Notes: a model not told the origin generated them from the sequence alone. Positions 9,048 through 18,257 are shown, counted from the stretch's first letter. The stretch is 64,000 nt of DNA from Desulfuribacillus stibiiarsenatis (GCF_001742305.1 NZ_MJAT01000012.1:1-64000), one strand, 5' to 3'. Numbers and translations: made by a program.

Positions 9048-9491
9048 TCCACATACTACTTGTTTTATTTAATTAGACAAGTTTTCAATGGACTTTTTTT
9101 GCATTTTTAGAGAAAAATAGTTATAATATAACCATCATATTTTATAATTCTACGAACCGCCTCTTTGCGGATGGTAGCTTTTATGTTTACTCACAGGCCC
9201 CGTTAGGAGTCTGTTTTTAATGACCGCATGCAGATGCGCAAAAATAGTTTGGAATAGACACATTTTACTAAAAAGGTAGACTGTGTCTTTTTTGTCGTCA
9301 TAAAATTGACCGTTTGAAGTCCCTACACAAGAGTTGATCTGAATTCCAGGTGAAACAAACGGACGTTTAATTATAAAAAGGGAGGGTGGCTTAAATGTGT
9401 AATGGACCACAATAGGCGTGTCTTTTTTGCGTTTTTTAAAATTATATCGCTCAAAGAGCGTTTATATAAAAATAAAAGAGGAGGAGTTTCT
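9048..9491. ncRNA. Structured untranslated stretch with a series of hairpins
   Basis: No credible gene lies here. Between 9157 and 9293 there are four successive inverted repeats: CCGC/GCGG (9157-9170), CAGGC/GTCTG followed by five T (9194-9218), CGCAT/ATGCG (9225-9238) and AGACACA/TGTGTCT followed by five or more T (9256-9293). Two look like intrinsic terminators. Further on, a 6-codon frame after GGGAGGGTGG (9394-9414, MCNGPQ) resembles a leader peptide. The layout suggests a leader, attenuator or small RNA, perhaps from a prophage. No known riboswitch was recognised. Confidence 0.35.
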
Positions 9492-9584
9492 GTGAATACA
9501 ACAACCAAAATGAAGGGATTTGTTAAAGTAGTCGCTCACTATGCTTCAATCGAGGCAGTAGGAACACCAAAGGCAATTATTTGA
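9492..9584 (+). pseudogene. Short unrecognised reading frame after a strong ribosome-binding site, probably truncated
   Basis: GTG at 9492 follows AGAGGAGGAG with good spacing and opens a 30-residue frame ('VNTTTKMKGFVKVVAHYASI...') ended by TGA. In another frame just downstream, codons continue with protein-like sequence ('PEKVEVVITVTRKIAG') until about 9700, so the gene is probably broken by a frameshift. I do not recognise the family. The strong ribosome-binding site and preceding hairpins suggest it was once well expressed. Confidence 0.35.
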
Positions 9585-9899
9585 CGGACGCAGCTCTGAA
9601 GAATTATTTCTAGCTCAAACGGCATTGCTCCGGAAAAAGTCGAGGTAGTTATAACTGTTACCCGCAAAATTGCTGGTTTGCAGTTTATCGTCTGTGTAAT
9701 TTGCTAGCTGTTCCCCAGCTTCAATGGCAACTTCTAAAGACTTTGTTTCAAATCCAAATTAACAAATGGTGAAGCCATTTTAAAAAAAAGTAGTTAAAAT
9801 GAGTTCGAATTAGGGACTCATTTGCTTTTTATTATGTTAGATATTAACTAGAATTACTTTTGTATTTAACTAGAAAATAAGATATTATCTAATGCTAGT
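9585..9899. other. Decayed sequence ending in a terminator-like hairpin
   Basis: This gap holds the out-of-frame continuation of the broken small gene, up to about 9700, and then nothing recognised. An inverted repeat AATGAGT (9798-9804) / ACTCATT (9816-9822) followed by TGCTTTTTATT could terminate rightward transcription. No ORF of note remains. Confidence 0.4.
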
Positions 9900-11181
9900 C
9901 TAATCTCTATAATTGATGTTTAGTTTGTTATTATCAGCTATTATTATGCTATCAATTAAGGAAACGAATAATGGTTTAAGATCTTTGATGTAATTAGAAT
10001 ATAAGGTTAAATCAGGAGTGATTTTTTCTGATGAGTAAAAATTTATTAGTTGTAAAATTTCGCGTACATAATTTTTAGCTTGATTAAATATTTCTAACGT
10101 TTCAAACTGACAAGGTTGGTTTTTTATAAACTCATTTAGAAAAGCAAATTCTAATTCATTAGCGCGATATTGCTTATTTATACAGGTCCCATTATTTTTA
10201 TTATCTGAACAACGATATACGCGATATCGATTATTCTTTGATCCTGACCATCCAATACTCATACCGGATTTACAATAAGGGCATTTTAATAGGCCACTTA
10301 ACAAGTGTGAACTAGACCTAGCTCTAGGTGATATTTGCCGTTTATTCACTAGTTGTTGTACTTTTTCCCATTTCTCTTTATCGATTATAACTGGCAAGCA
10401 ATCATCATAAACTACCCATTCAGCTTTATCTTTTTTCGTTCTAATTTTTTTACTTGAATCAATCCTATTCCATACTAGTGAACCTTTATATACAGGGTTT
10501 TGCAAAAGCAACTTAATAGAACGAGCGGACCATTTTTTGTTAAATCTCGAAGGGATAGCCTCGTCATTTAGTATTTCTGCTATAGAAGTATAACCTAAAC
10601 CATGATTAAGATATAGGTCAAATATCTTTTGGACAATTTCAGTTTCTCACTAATTCTTTATCTTTAAGTCTAAAACCGTATGGGCTTTGAGTTAGCCACT
10701 TTCCGTTGCTAGCAGCATGTAGCATGTTTTCAAAAACACGTTCTTTTATTCGCTCTCTTTCAAATTCAGCAACAGCTCCTAAAACTTGCAGTGTAAGCCG
10801 TCCAGAAGGAGTAGTTGTATCAAAAGATTCACTAATAGATATGAATGAAACATTATAATCTTGAAAGAGATCTATCATATTTAGCAGGTCTAAAAGTCTT
10901 CGGCTAATTCGATCTAACTTTGTGACTATAACGGATGAAATTTCACCTAGCTTTACTTTTGTAAGAAGGCTTTTTAATTGTGGTCTATTCGTAGATTTGG
11001 CTGAATAGCCATCATCTACAAAAACTAGCGGTTTAGCTTTCCAGCCCATTGCACGACAGTATGAGAATAAACGTACTTGTTGCTCTTTTAACGATATACC
11101 GTTTCTTGCTTGTTCATCAGTAGATACTCTACAATAAATTGCAATATTTTTGTGATTTTTTTGATCAGACCTACAATTCAT
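9900..11181 (-). pseudogene. Large serine recombinase, frameshifted
   Basis: Read leftward from ATG at 11181, preceded by GGGGGAT. The first part is a resolvase domain: 'AIYCRVSTDEQA' with the catalytic serine in RVST, then 'VTKLDRISRR' and 'VAEFERERIKERV'. After 'KDKELVRN' the frame stops at 10639. In another frame the sequence continues as a recombinase domain ('LNHGLGYTSIAEIL', 'NPVYKGSLVWNR') and a zinc ribbon ('LLKCPYCKSGM', 'YRCSD'), ending at 9900. Restoring a single lost base near 10650 would rebuild a protein of about 425 residues. This class integrates phages and elements at specific sites; here it is probably inactive. Confidence 0.9.
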
Positions 11182-11204
11182 TTTTATCCCCCACTTATGA
11201 CTTA

Positions 11205-11441
11205 TCTTTATTGCAACAAATACTAGATTCACATGTGTATGATTCCCTAGAAAAACAACTAATTGATAGAAAGAAAATCCTTCGTGAAAACAAAATTACT
11301 GTATTTAATGTTAAAGTGAATAATAAAGGGATTCGATATGCTACAAAGTATAAAGGGTATTTCCATGACAACTATATTGATTCCTTTATGATTAAGAATT
11401 ATATTAATCAATACATTGAAAATAAGCCTTTTGATAATTAA
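11205..11441 (+). pseudogene. Unrecognised gene fragment beside the recombinase start
   Basis: The frame from about 11205 to the stop at 11441 reads like protein: basic and tyrosine-rich, with 'IDRKKILRENKITVFNVKV' and 'IRYATKYKGYFHDNYIDSF'. It has no start codon with a ribosome-binding site in this part; the in-frame ATG at 11139 lies inside the recombinase gene on the other strand. It is probably a gene whose 5' end was removed when the recombinase-bearing element inserted. Family not recognised. Confidence 0.35.
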
Positions 11442-11501
11442 ATGATTCTCTGATAGAACTAAAAGGGTCTATATAACAATTAAATTGGGGTTGTTCTGGT
11501 A

Positions 11502-12173
11502 ATGTGCGGAAGATTTGTTTTGACTACGGAGGAATTCATTACACTTGCTACACGTTTTATGATTGAAAATACACTAAATGATTATGCTCCAAGCTACAAT
11601 ATAGCACCTACTCAAAATGCGCTTGTCATTATAAGTCAAGATGGTAAAAATATTGCATCAAGTTTCAAATGGGGTTTGATACCGCAATGGGCAAAAGATA
11701 TGTCTATGGGGGCAAAAATGATAAATGCTAGAGCGGAGACAATTGATGAGAAGCCATCTTATAAAAAGGTATTTTTCAGCCGAAGATGTTTGGTTCCAAC
11801 AAGTGGTTTTTATGAGTGGAGAACAGAAGGGAAAAGTAAAATTCCTTATAGGATATACTTGAAAGAAACTGATGTGTTTTCATTTGCTGGCATTTGGGAA
11901 ACATGGCTTAACCAAAATAACCAGCCCATTAACACGTTTTCCATTATCACAAGTGAAGCGAATGAGATAGTAAAACCCGTTCATGATCGTATGCCAGTAA
12001 TACTTACGCCTGAACAAGAAAATGATTGGCTTCATCAATTGAATATAGACAAAGATTACTTAAAATCATTTCTAAAACCATATGATTCAAACAAAATGGA
12101 CATATATCATGTATCAGCTTTAGTGAACTCGCCTAAAAACAACATTAAAGAATTGCTTAATCGGATTTCTTAA
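11502..12173 (+). CDS. SOS response-associated peptidase family protein (SRAP, YedK/HMCES-like)
   Basis: A 223-residue protein starting 'MCGRFVLTT'. In this family Met1 is removed and Cys2 becomes the catalytic residue that forms a thiazolidine crosslink with abasic sites in single-stranded DNA. Other family marks are present: 'YNIAPTQ', 'WGLIPQWAKD', 'INARAET', 'RRCLVPTSGFYEW', and 'HDRMPVIL' with the active-site His. Length is normal. The ribosome-binding site is weak (GGGGTTG). Such genes are frequent on mobile elements. No LexA box was found in the 60 bases upstream. Nothing appears damaged. Confidence 0.95.
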   Translation: MCGRFVLTTEEFITLATRFMIENTLNDYAPSYNIAPTQNALVIISQDGKNIASSFKWGLIPQWAKDMSMGAKMINARAETIDEKPSYKKVFFSRRCLVPTSGFYEWRTEGKSKIPYRIYLKETDVFSFAGIWETWLNQNNQPINTFSIITSEANEIVKPVHDRMPVILTPEQENDWLHQLNIDKDYLKSFLKPYDSNKMDIYHVSALVNSPKNNIKELLNRIS

Positions 12174-12212
12174 TTCTTAAATGTGAACATCACTCTTATT
12201 TTCAGACAAATG

Positions 12213-12251
12213 TCCTAGTCCTCTTAACGATAATTACTAGGGCTTTTTTTT
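12213..12251 (+). terminator. Rho-independent terminator after the SRAP gene
   Basis: CCTAGT (12214-12219) pairs with ACTAGG (12236-12241), followed by CT8. The loop is long (16 bases), so strength is uncertain. It sits 40 bases after the SRAP stop. The rest of the gap up to 12461 shows no gene. Confidence 0.6.
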
Positions 12252-12461
12252 ATTGCAAAATTAATAGAGTTATTAAGAGTCTTGATTGTAGGATTTAGTC
12301 GTAAATCATCTATTTTTTGTCGAGAAGAAGGATTTTTTGTTTACATATGGAATTGTTTAAGAATAAAGTTGAAGACTGGAAAAATTATTAAAACAATAAT
12401 TATTAAGCGGTGCAAAAATAGTTTTAAAGGGTTTAATTTAAATAATTAAGGGGGCATGCAA

Positions 12462-13976
12462 ATGGAATTTGAAATAGTTCCATCAGTCTCTGGACAAATG
12501 CCTGGAAAAAGGGCTTATTTAGTTCAGAGTAATTGGGATGACTGGTTTAGATATAACACGACATACATACTATCTTACGTTGATGTCTCTGGAAACAAAT
12601 ATAATATCGGCAGTTTAAAAATTGGAGAAATCAATCAATCAGATGCGCGTCCCAGCATTCCAGAACTATTCGAAAAATTAGGCGATCAATTTTTTTCTGT
12701 CGGTCAGGATGAATCATATTATAAAGAATTAAATATTTTAGGTGAAAATATTCGCGATGAAATACTTAATGGATTGAATGATATTGCATTCAACGACGTT
12801 CACTTCGAAAAAGCAAGAAATCAACATGTTCTTCACTCATCATTATTACGATCACTAACGACAGCCTCAGTAAAAGGTAAATTCCGTAGACTATCTCATG
12901 GCGGTGCGCGGTTATCAAGTTACAAATTTACCTACAAAGTTTTACAAAACAATCCAATAGATCTTTCTTTTAATGTTATTCCTGAATCTAATCCACCAAC
13001 GAATATTCACGCACTCATTGGGCGAAACGGAGTCGGAAAGACACACCTAATTAGTAATATGATACAAACGGTTTTATCAGAAGGCAATCCCCCTAATGCG
13101 GATCCACTTGGTATTTTTTATGAAGACGTGGAGGGATCGAATAGCAAATATGAAGAAATGTTTGCGAACATTGTTTTAGTAAGTTTTAGTGCATTTGATA
13201 CATCGCAATTACCACAAGAGCGTAATGTAGATTCACGAGGTATAAAATACTCATATATTGGACTACGACAAACCGATTCACACACAGGAGCATCACTTCC
13301 GCCAAAAACACCGAATCAACTAGCTGACGAATTTGCCGAAAGTGCATATAACTGTTGTCAAATATCTATTGTTCGATGGGTTAATGCAATTGAAACACTT
13401 GAAACTGACCCTCTATTCAAAGCGTATTCTATATCTAAGCTCACGCAGGTTAAGGAAGAAGCAGAATTTAAAGCGGAAGCTAGAAAAGTTTTTAATGATT
13501 TAAGTTCAGGTCACAAAATTGTATTAATTACGATGACTAGGCTTATAGAGACTGTGGAGGAGCGAACACTTGTATTAATGGATGAACCTGAAAGTCATTT
13601 ACACCCCCCATTATTATCTGCTCTAATAAGGTCATTGTCTGATTTGCTAATTCATAGGAACGGCGTGGCTATTATTGCTACACATTCGCCTGTCATATTA
13701 CAAGAGATACCTAGAAGTTGTGCTTGGATATTGAGAAGCAGTATTAGCAGAATATTAGCAGCCGATCGTCCAAGTATTGAAACATTCGGAGAAAATATTG
13801 GAGGAATAACTAGAGAGGTATTCAGGTTAGAGGTAGAAAACACGGGATTTCATAAATTACTCCAAGAAGCAGTCGGAAAATACGAAGAATATGATTCCGT
13901 TATAGATGCATTCAAGGGTGAAATCGGTCACGAAGCAAAGGCGCTAATTCGAGCTATGATTGCGAATAAGGAGTAA
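12462..13976 (+). CDS. ABC-type ATPase of a Septu-like two-gene defence cassette
   Basis: A 504-residue protein. The ATG at 12462 is chosen over 12456 because it lies 7 bases after AAGGGGG. Residues 1-170 form an unrecognised N-terminal region; then come Walker A 'GRNGVGKT' (~187), the signature 'LSSGH' (~347), Walker B 'LVLMDEPESHLHPP' (~372) and H-loop 'IATHSPV' (~406). This is a complete single-subunit ABC/AAA_21-type ATPase like PtuA or OLD proteins. An HNH nuclease gene follows 12 bases later, the pairing that defines Septu (PtuA-PtuB). The N-terminal extension is a reason for caution about the exact type. Confidence 0.8.
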   Translation: MEFEIVPSVSGQMPGKRAYLVQSNWDDWFRYNTTYILSYVDVSGNKYNIGSLKIGEINQSDARPSIPELFEKLGDQFFSVGQDESYYKELNILGENIRDEILNGLNDIAFNDVHFEKARNQHVLHSSLLRSLTTASVKGKFRRLSHGGARLSSYKFTYKVLQNNPIDLSFNVIPESNPPTNIHALIGRNGVGKTHLISNMIQTVLSEGNPPNADPLGIFYEDVEGSNSKYEEMFANIVLVSFSAFDTSQLPQERNVDSRGIKYSYIGLRQTDSHTGASLPPKTPNQLADEFAESAYNCCQISIVRWVNAIETLETDPLFKAYSISKLTQVKEEAEFKAEARKVFNDLSSGHKIVLITMTRLIETVEERTLVLMDEPESHLHPPLLSALIRSLSDLLIHRNGVAIIATHSPVILQEIPRSCAWILRSSISRILAADRPSIETFGENIGGITREVFRLEVENTGFHKLLQEAVGKYEEYDSVIDAFKGEIGHEAKALIRAMIANKE

Positions 13977-13988
13977 GGAGAATAATCT

Positions 13989-14828
13989 ATGCGAAGACTA
14001 TCAAAACCCCCTTTTAATGTAGCAACGGTATATACTGAGTGCATTAAGACAGTTAACGATGTGCAATTAAAAAATAAGTTGTCTGGTTGCTTAGCTGAAA
14101 TTACTAGTGATGAAACCTTGTTTGAAACCCTTGCAGAAAACACACAATTATACCGATTCCCACTAAAAACAGTAGTTAATGGTTCAATAGATATTCCCGA
14201 AATGAAAAAAATATATACCTACAGGATGGTTAGCAATACTGGAAGAGAATATTATGATATGATATTTGAATCACCTAAAAATGGCATATGCCCATTGTGT
14301 GGTCAAAGAGAAGTTGAGACCGTTGATCATTATCTGCCCAAGACATTATACCCAACACTTGTTGTCACTCCTACTAATCTCATTCCTTCTTGTAGTGCAT
14401 GCAACAGGATAAAATTAACCTCTATTCCTACTTGTAGTGAGGACGAGCCAATCCATCCATATTACGATGATATAGAATCAGAACGATGGCTCTTTTCAAC
14501 ATTAGCTCGTCTAGACTCAGGGTTTGTCATTAAATTTGAAGTTAGAGCACCAGCCACATGGAATCCAGTAAAAGTATTACGAGTTGAAAAGCATTTATCA
14601 AAATTCCTTTCAAGTTTGTATAGTAAAAGAGCAGGAGTAGAACTAACAGAAAAAAAACCTCGACTCAATGATTTGAGAAAAATAGGAATCACAATGGTCC
14701 AAGAATACTTGTCAGAATTGGCATATGATTTTTCACGTGTATACACGAACTCGTGGCAAACTGCAATGTACGAAACGTTAGCCGAAGACACATGGTTCCA
14801 TGAAGAAGGAATCTACTTAATTGATTAA
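13989..14828 (+). CDS. HNH endonuclease partner of the ABC ATPase (PtuB-like)
   Basis: A 279-residue protein, ATG after AAGGAGAATAATCT and 12 bases from the ATPase stop, so co-transcribed. The central HNH site is complete: 'CPLCGQREVETVDHYLPK' (zinc Cys pair ~100 and catalytic His ~113), then 'NLIPSCSACNRIK' (second Cys pair ~135). The DH-x-LPK...NLxPxCxxCN pattern is that of HNH effectors in Septu and retron-associated cassettes. The N-terminal 95 and C-terminal 130 residues are unrecognised. Inferred role: DNA or RNA cleavage when released by the ATPase. Confidence 0.8.
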   Translation: MRRLSKPPFNVATVYTECIKTVNDVQLKNKLSGCLAEITSDETLFETLAENTQLYRFPLKTVVNGSIDIPEMKKIYTYRMVSNTGREYYDMIFESPKNGICPLCGQREVETVDHYLPKTLYPTLVVTPTNLIPSCSACNRIKLTSIPTCSEDEPIHPYYDDIESERWLFSTLARLDSGFVIKFEVRAPATWNPVKVLRVEKHLSKFLSSLYSKRAGVELTEKKPRLNDLRKIGITMVQEYLSELAYDFSRVYTNSWQTAMYETLAEDTWFHEEGIYLID

Positions 14829-14881
14829 CTTAGCATGACCTATTTAAATTTCTCGTGTAATATTATAAGGGAAGTGTAATA

Positions 14882-15499
14882 GTGAATAAAATGATAGTAA
14901 TGCTAGATAATTTTATAAAAAAAGCTGCTATATATATTATAAAAAAAGATCCTTTTTTTATTGTAACGCCGAAATCTCATTTTGATAATCTGTCTTATAA
15001 GGCTAACCAGTATAATTCAACAATTAGAGAATTAGATAAACATAAAAAGGTGCTAAAAACAATAAACTTATTTATTCAAAGCGTCAACTTTGATTTGCTA
15101 GAATATGGTATTAACCCAAAAGACTATAATAAACACTATATAGTAATAAAAAGAAAAGATTCAGGCACATTAATGCTTATCGATGTAGAGACTTTTAACG
15201 AGTCGATAGATTTAACTAATATTAATCGATACAACACCAATATAATTGCTGAAGCGAGTATCAGTCGTGATTATGATGATACATACGAATTAGTTTCCAT
15301 TGACTCATATCTACCAAGAAAAGGTTATGGGACAATTATTTTCAACAACATAATAAAAATAGTAAAGCAAAAATCAGGGGTTTTATTATATGGGGATATA
15401 TGGGGTGGTAACAACGAAGATGGCAAATTAACGGCTTTTTATAATTATAATAAGTGCAATATAAGAAACGGTAAATTTTATTACAATATAAACAAATAA
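14882..15499 (+). CDS. Hypothetical protein with a GNAT-like C-terminus
   Basis: A 205-residue protein starting at GTG, with GGGAAG upstream and 53 bases from the HNH gene. The last 80 residues contain 'YLPRKGYGTIIFNNIIKI' (like the R/QxxGxG acetyl-CoA loop) and a final 'FYNYNKCNI' as in N-acetyltransferases. The N-terminal half is basic and unrecognised. It may be a third member of the ATPase/HNH operon or cargo. A terminator follows at 15663. The acetyltransferase call is tentative. Confidence 0.5.
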   Translation: MNKMIVMLDNFIKKAAIYIIKKDPFFIVTPKSHFDNLSYKANQYNSTIRELDKHKKVLKTINLFIQSVNFDLLEYGINPKDYNKHYIVIKRKDSGTLMLIDVETFNESIDLTNINRYNTNIIAEASISRDYDDTYELVSIDSYLPRKGYGTIIFNNIIKIVKQKSGVLLYGDIWGGNNEDGKLTAFYNYNKCNIRNGKFYYNINK

Positions 15500-15662
15500 A
15501 TGAACGTTGGATTGCAAATATTCGGCTGCGCATAATGCAGAAATAGTAATTTATATTCAGATGATATAGAACAGATCCGAGAGCAATTATTCATTGCAGT
15601 TGCGAATCATCTTTGCTAGACAATTTATTTATCAAACATCAAATAGATATTATCTAATGAGT

Positions 15663-15692
15663 CTTTACAGTTGTTACTGTAGAGCTTTTTTT
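15663..15692 (+). terminator. Rho-independent terminator
   Basis: CTTTACAGT (15663-15671) and ACTGTAGAG (15676-15684) form a 9-bp stem with a 4-base loop, followed by C and a run of seven T. It closes the ATPase-HNH-GNAT-like group before the next cassette. Confidence 0.85.
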
Positions 15693-15765
15693 ATTTTATT
15701 TTAGCAGGAAAAATTACGTTCATGTGGAAATATGTAGAATATTATCAATTTAAGGATGGGCAGAA

Positions 15766-16653
15766 ATGGGTGTATTTAACAATTTTTTAAATCAGATTGA
15801 TTTCTTAAAGGTTAATATATTAGACGGCAAACCGGCATTTAAAAAACCTTTGTTATTATTACTATTAATATCACGGCTTGAACAAGGGATTTTAAATCAA
15901 AATAAAATATTATTTCAGGATATAGAGGAAGAGTTATCCGATCTTATAGTAAATTTCGGAGGTAGAAATTATAAAAGTGGACCAAAACCTAATCAACCTT
16001 TTCAATATTTAAATTCTTCTGAGTTTTGGAATCTACATTTGGCAAATGGGGAACCAGTTAGTAGCCAATATGACCTTCCTCTTAAGCTACTATGTGATAA
16101 AAATTCATTTGCTACCCTTGATGGTGATGTATATAAATTATTACAGTCATCTGCCGCATCCAGGGCAAAAGTTGCTCATTTCATTTTGGAAAAATGGTGG
16201 ACAGATACGATTCAACAGGAGCTAGTAGAAGTATTGAAAATACCCATGTTGTCCGTTAGCACACCACAAAAACCAAGAAATAGAGATTTTACAGAACATG
16301 TATTAGCTAACTATAGATATAAATGTGCAATCTGTGGTTTTCAAGCTAGCTTTAATAAAACAAACTTTGGAATTGATGGCGCTCATATCAAATGGTTTTC
16401 TCAAGATGGTCCAGACACATTAGATAATGGCTTAGCGTTATGCAAAATTCATCACTGGGCATTTGATAAGGGTGTTATATCTATTAACTCTAGTGACTAT
16501 AAGCTTCAAGTGTCTTCCAGATTTGTTGGTAGAGATCAAAATAGTATTGACATCATTGAAAAAATGAATGGTAGAGATCTTTTACCTTACAAAGAAGTAG
16601 CACCAAGCAATGACTTTATTGAGTGGCATAGCAAATATATATTTTTAGGCTGA
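15766..16653 (+). CDS. SBD-HNH-type restriction endonuclease (predicted to recognise phosphorothioated DNA)
   Basis: A 295-residue protein. Residues 1-150 match the sulfur-binding domain family ('KPAFKKPLLLLLLISRLEQG' early on; 'NYKSGPKPNQPFQYL' later). Residues 170-250 form an HNH nuclease: 'YRYKCAICGFQ' (~186), 'DGAHIKWFSQDGPDTLDNG' (~206) and 'ALCKIHHWAFDKG' (~225). This is the order seen in type IV enzymes such as ScoMcrA-like SBD-HNH proteins that cut phosphorothioate-modified DNA. No dnd modification genes are in the window, consistent with attack on incoming modified DNA rather than self-marking. Ribosome-binding site is weak (AAGGATGGG). Confidence 0.8.
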   Translation: MGVFNNFLNQIDFLKVNILDGKPAFKKPLLLLLLISRLEQGILNQNKILFQDIEEELSDLIVNFGGRNYKSGPKPNQPFQYLNSSEFWNLHLANGEPVSSQYDLPLKLLCDKNSFATLDGDVYKLLQSSAASRAKVAHFILEKWWTDTIQQELVEVLKIPMLSVSTPQKPRNRDFTEHVLANYRYKCAICGFQASFNKTNFGIDGAHIKWFSQDGPDTLDNGLALCKIHHWAFDKGVISINSSDYKLQVSSRFVGRDQNSIDIIEKMNGRDLLPYKEVAPSNDFIEWHSKYIFLG

Positions 16654-16670
16654 AAATTGGGGTGAGTGAT

Positions 16671-17054
16671 ATGAATAAATATGGAGAAGCTGCCATTAAA
16701 GCAGTGAAAGTACTAGAATCTAATAAAATTTCACCGCTAGTTGCATGGGAGATTGCAGTCACAGAGATTTTTAGTAACAACGCTTCAAGTTGTGCAAAGG
16801 CATGTCCTAGAAATGCATTTTTGGCGTTGTGTGAAACAGGGATAGTTAATAATATCCCACCAGGTCTTTATACAAAATCTAAAATGAATAAAAGCTATGT
16901 ATTGGAAGGGTTAACACTACTGAGAGAAGATTCACAATTAGCTGATGATATTAATAAACTTTGGAAGATGGTAATAGGAAATCAAAAGAAAGTGCATAAC
17001 CATCAAATGAATGTATTAGTGTCCTTATGGAAAAATGGACTAATTAAATATTAA
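16671..17054 (+). CDS. Small conserved protein, resembling the DUF6979 family
   Basis: A 127-residue protein. ATG at 16671 lies 8 bases after GGGGTGAG; the upstream GTG at 16662 is part of that site. The N-terminus 'NKYGEAAIKAVKVLESNKIS' and 'SCAKACPRNAFLALCETGIV' with two close cysteines are typical of a small conserved family I associate with DUF6979; function is unknown. It lies 17 bases after the HNH enzyme and 11 bases before the NERD gene, so the three form an operon. Confidence 0.6.
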   Translation: MNKYGEAAIKAVKVLESNKISPLVAWEIAVTEIFSNNASSCAKACPRNAFLALCETGIVNNIPPGLYTKSKMNKSYVLEGLTLLREDSQLADDINKLWKMVIGNQKKVHNHQMNVLVSLWKNGLIKY

Positions 17055-17065
17055 GGAGTAATCAT

Positions 17066-18103
17066 ATGGGACTATTTGATAAAATGGCAGATTCGTTTTT
17101 GCAAAACTTTCTTACTTTTACAGAACCTAAATTTCTCAAAGATTTTTCAAAAGAAAACCAACAATTAGATGATTTGCTCAAACTGTCTGAGACACTAAAA
17201 GATGGGGAAAAGAAAGATGCCATTGATAAAGATATAATCAATTTGAGGGCCGGTATTGAAGGTGAAGGCAGAGTCTATAACGAATTAAAAAACTCTTTCA
17301 TACCATTTATCGGATTACATGATGTTAGACTTGAGTATAAAGGCTGCGCCGCTCAATTTGATTTTATTGTAATTACCAATAAATTTATCTGTGTGCTAGA
17401 ATCAAAGAAGCTTTATGGGAACATTATTATCAACAAAGACGGTGACTTCATCCGAATGATTAAACAAAAAAATGGAGCAACATTTAGAGAGGGAATTTAT
17501 AGTCCCATTACACAAAATGAGAGACATTCAAGCTTATTTAGAGAGATGCTATTAGATAATGAAATAATAAAACACACACCAGTGAAGTCATTAGTTGTAT
17601 TTGCAAATGATAAGACAATAATCGATAAAAGGGAATGTCCAGTCAATATATCTTGCCAAATATATAAATATGACCAAATTAAAACATATTTAAATGAACA
17701 ATTGAATGATAAGGATAACATCATGGATATACCAGGAAAAAATATGCTTAAAATTGCTAGATTTATTCTGGAAAATCACAAACCAATTGCATTTGATAAC
17801 ATTGCTAAATACCGTATAACAGAAGAAGACTTCCTAGTAGGATCTAAATATTCGAATAAAGAAATAGAAAAAGAGCAACAAAATAAAGAAGGATTACGAG
17901 AAAAACTAAAGGAATATCGTTTGCTTAAATCAAGAGAAGAAAACATAAAAGCATTTTACATATATAACAACAATCAAATGGAAGATTTAATACATAAGAA
18001 GCCTCAAACGATAGAAGATTTATTAAAGGTAAATGGATTTGGGGAAGCAAAAGTAAAAAAATATGGTAATGATATACTGGATATTTTTAAATGGTTCTCA
18101 TAA
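17066..18103 (+). CDS. NERD-domain nuclease-related protein with C-terminal HRDC domain
   Basis: A 345-residue protein after AAGGAGTAATCAT. Residues 65-190 carry a NERD domain: 'GIEGEGRVYNEL', 'QFDFIVIT' (acidic residue) and 'CVLESKKLYG' (the E-x-K of the PD-(D/E)xK-like fold). A glutamine/lysine-rich linker at 270-300 leads to an HRDC-like end, 'TIEDLLKVNGFGEAKVKKYG', a helix-hairpin nucleic-acid-binding module also found in RecQ. NERD proteins are common in plasmids and defence islands. Probable role: DNA processing alongside the SBD-HNH enzyme. Confidence 0.85.
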   Translation: MGLFDKMADSFLQNFLTFTEPKFLKDFSKENQQLDDLLKLSETLKDGEKKDAIDKDIINLRAGIEGEGRVYNELKNSFIPFIGLHDVRLEYKGCAAQFDFIVITNKFICVLESKKLYGNIIINKDGDFIRMIKQKNGATFREGIYSPITQNERHSSLFREMLLDNEIIKHTPVKSLVVFANDKTIIDKRECPVNISCQIYKYDQIKTYLNEQLNDKDNIMDIPGKNMLKIARFILENHKPIAFDNIAKYRITEEDFLVGSKYSNKEIEKEQQNKEGLREKLKEYRLLKSREENIKAFYIYNNNQMEDLIHKKPQTIEDLLKVNGFGEAKVKKYGNDILDIFKWFS

Positions 18104-18257
18104 GGGTACTTCGTGATAAGGTTAAATATATACTACGAAATTGCTAATTGGGGAGGTTCTAGTAGTTAATTTCTTTGCATTTTTACTGTTAATTGGTAGT
18201 GGTTTCTTTGTTTTTGGAATGGTATTGTAGCTTTATATAATTGGGGGGAATTGGATA
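18104..18257. other. Short gap with a possible hydrophobic mini-frame
   Basis: A frame open to the TAG near 18228 encodes a run of aliphatic and Phe residues ('VNFFAFLLLIGSGFFVFGMV') like a single membrane helix. It has no clear start (only a TTG near 18141), so it may be decayed or a very small membrane peptide. A TTGGGGGGAATT ribosome-binding site for the next gene follows. Confidence 0.3.

Noticed and set aside
9150-9300. Known riboswitch (for example T-box or c-di-GMP class)
   Set aside because: No conserved T-box, GEMM or other core sequence could be found; only simple hairpins.
11440-11502. LexA box before the SRAP gene
   Set aside because: No GAAC-N4-GTTC sequence is found in the upstream region despite the family's SOS name.
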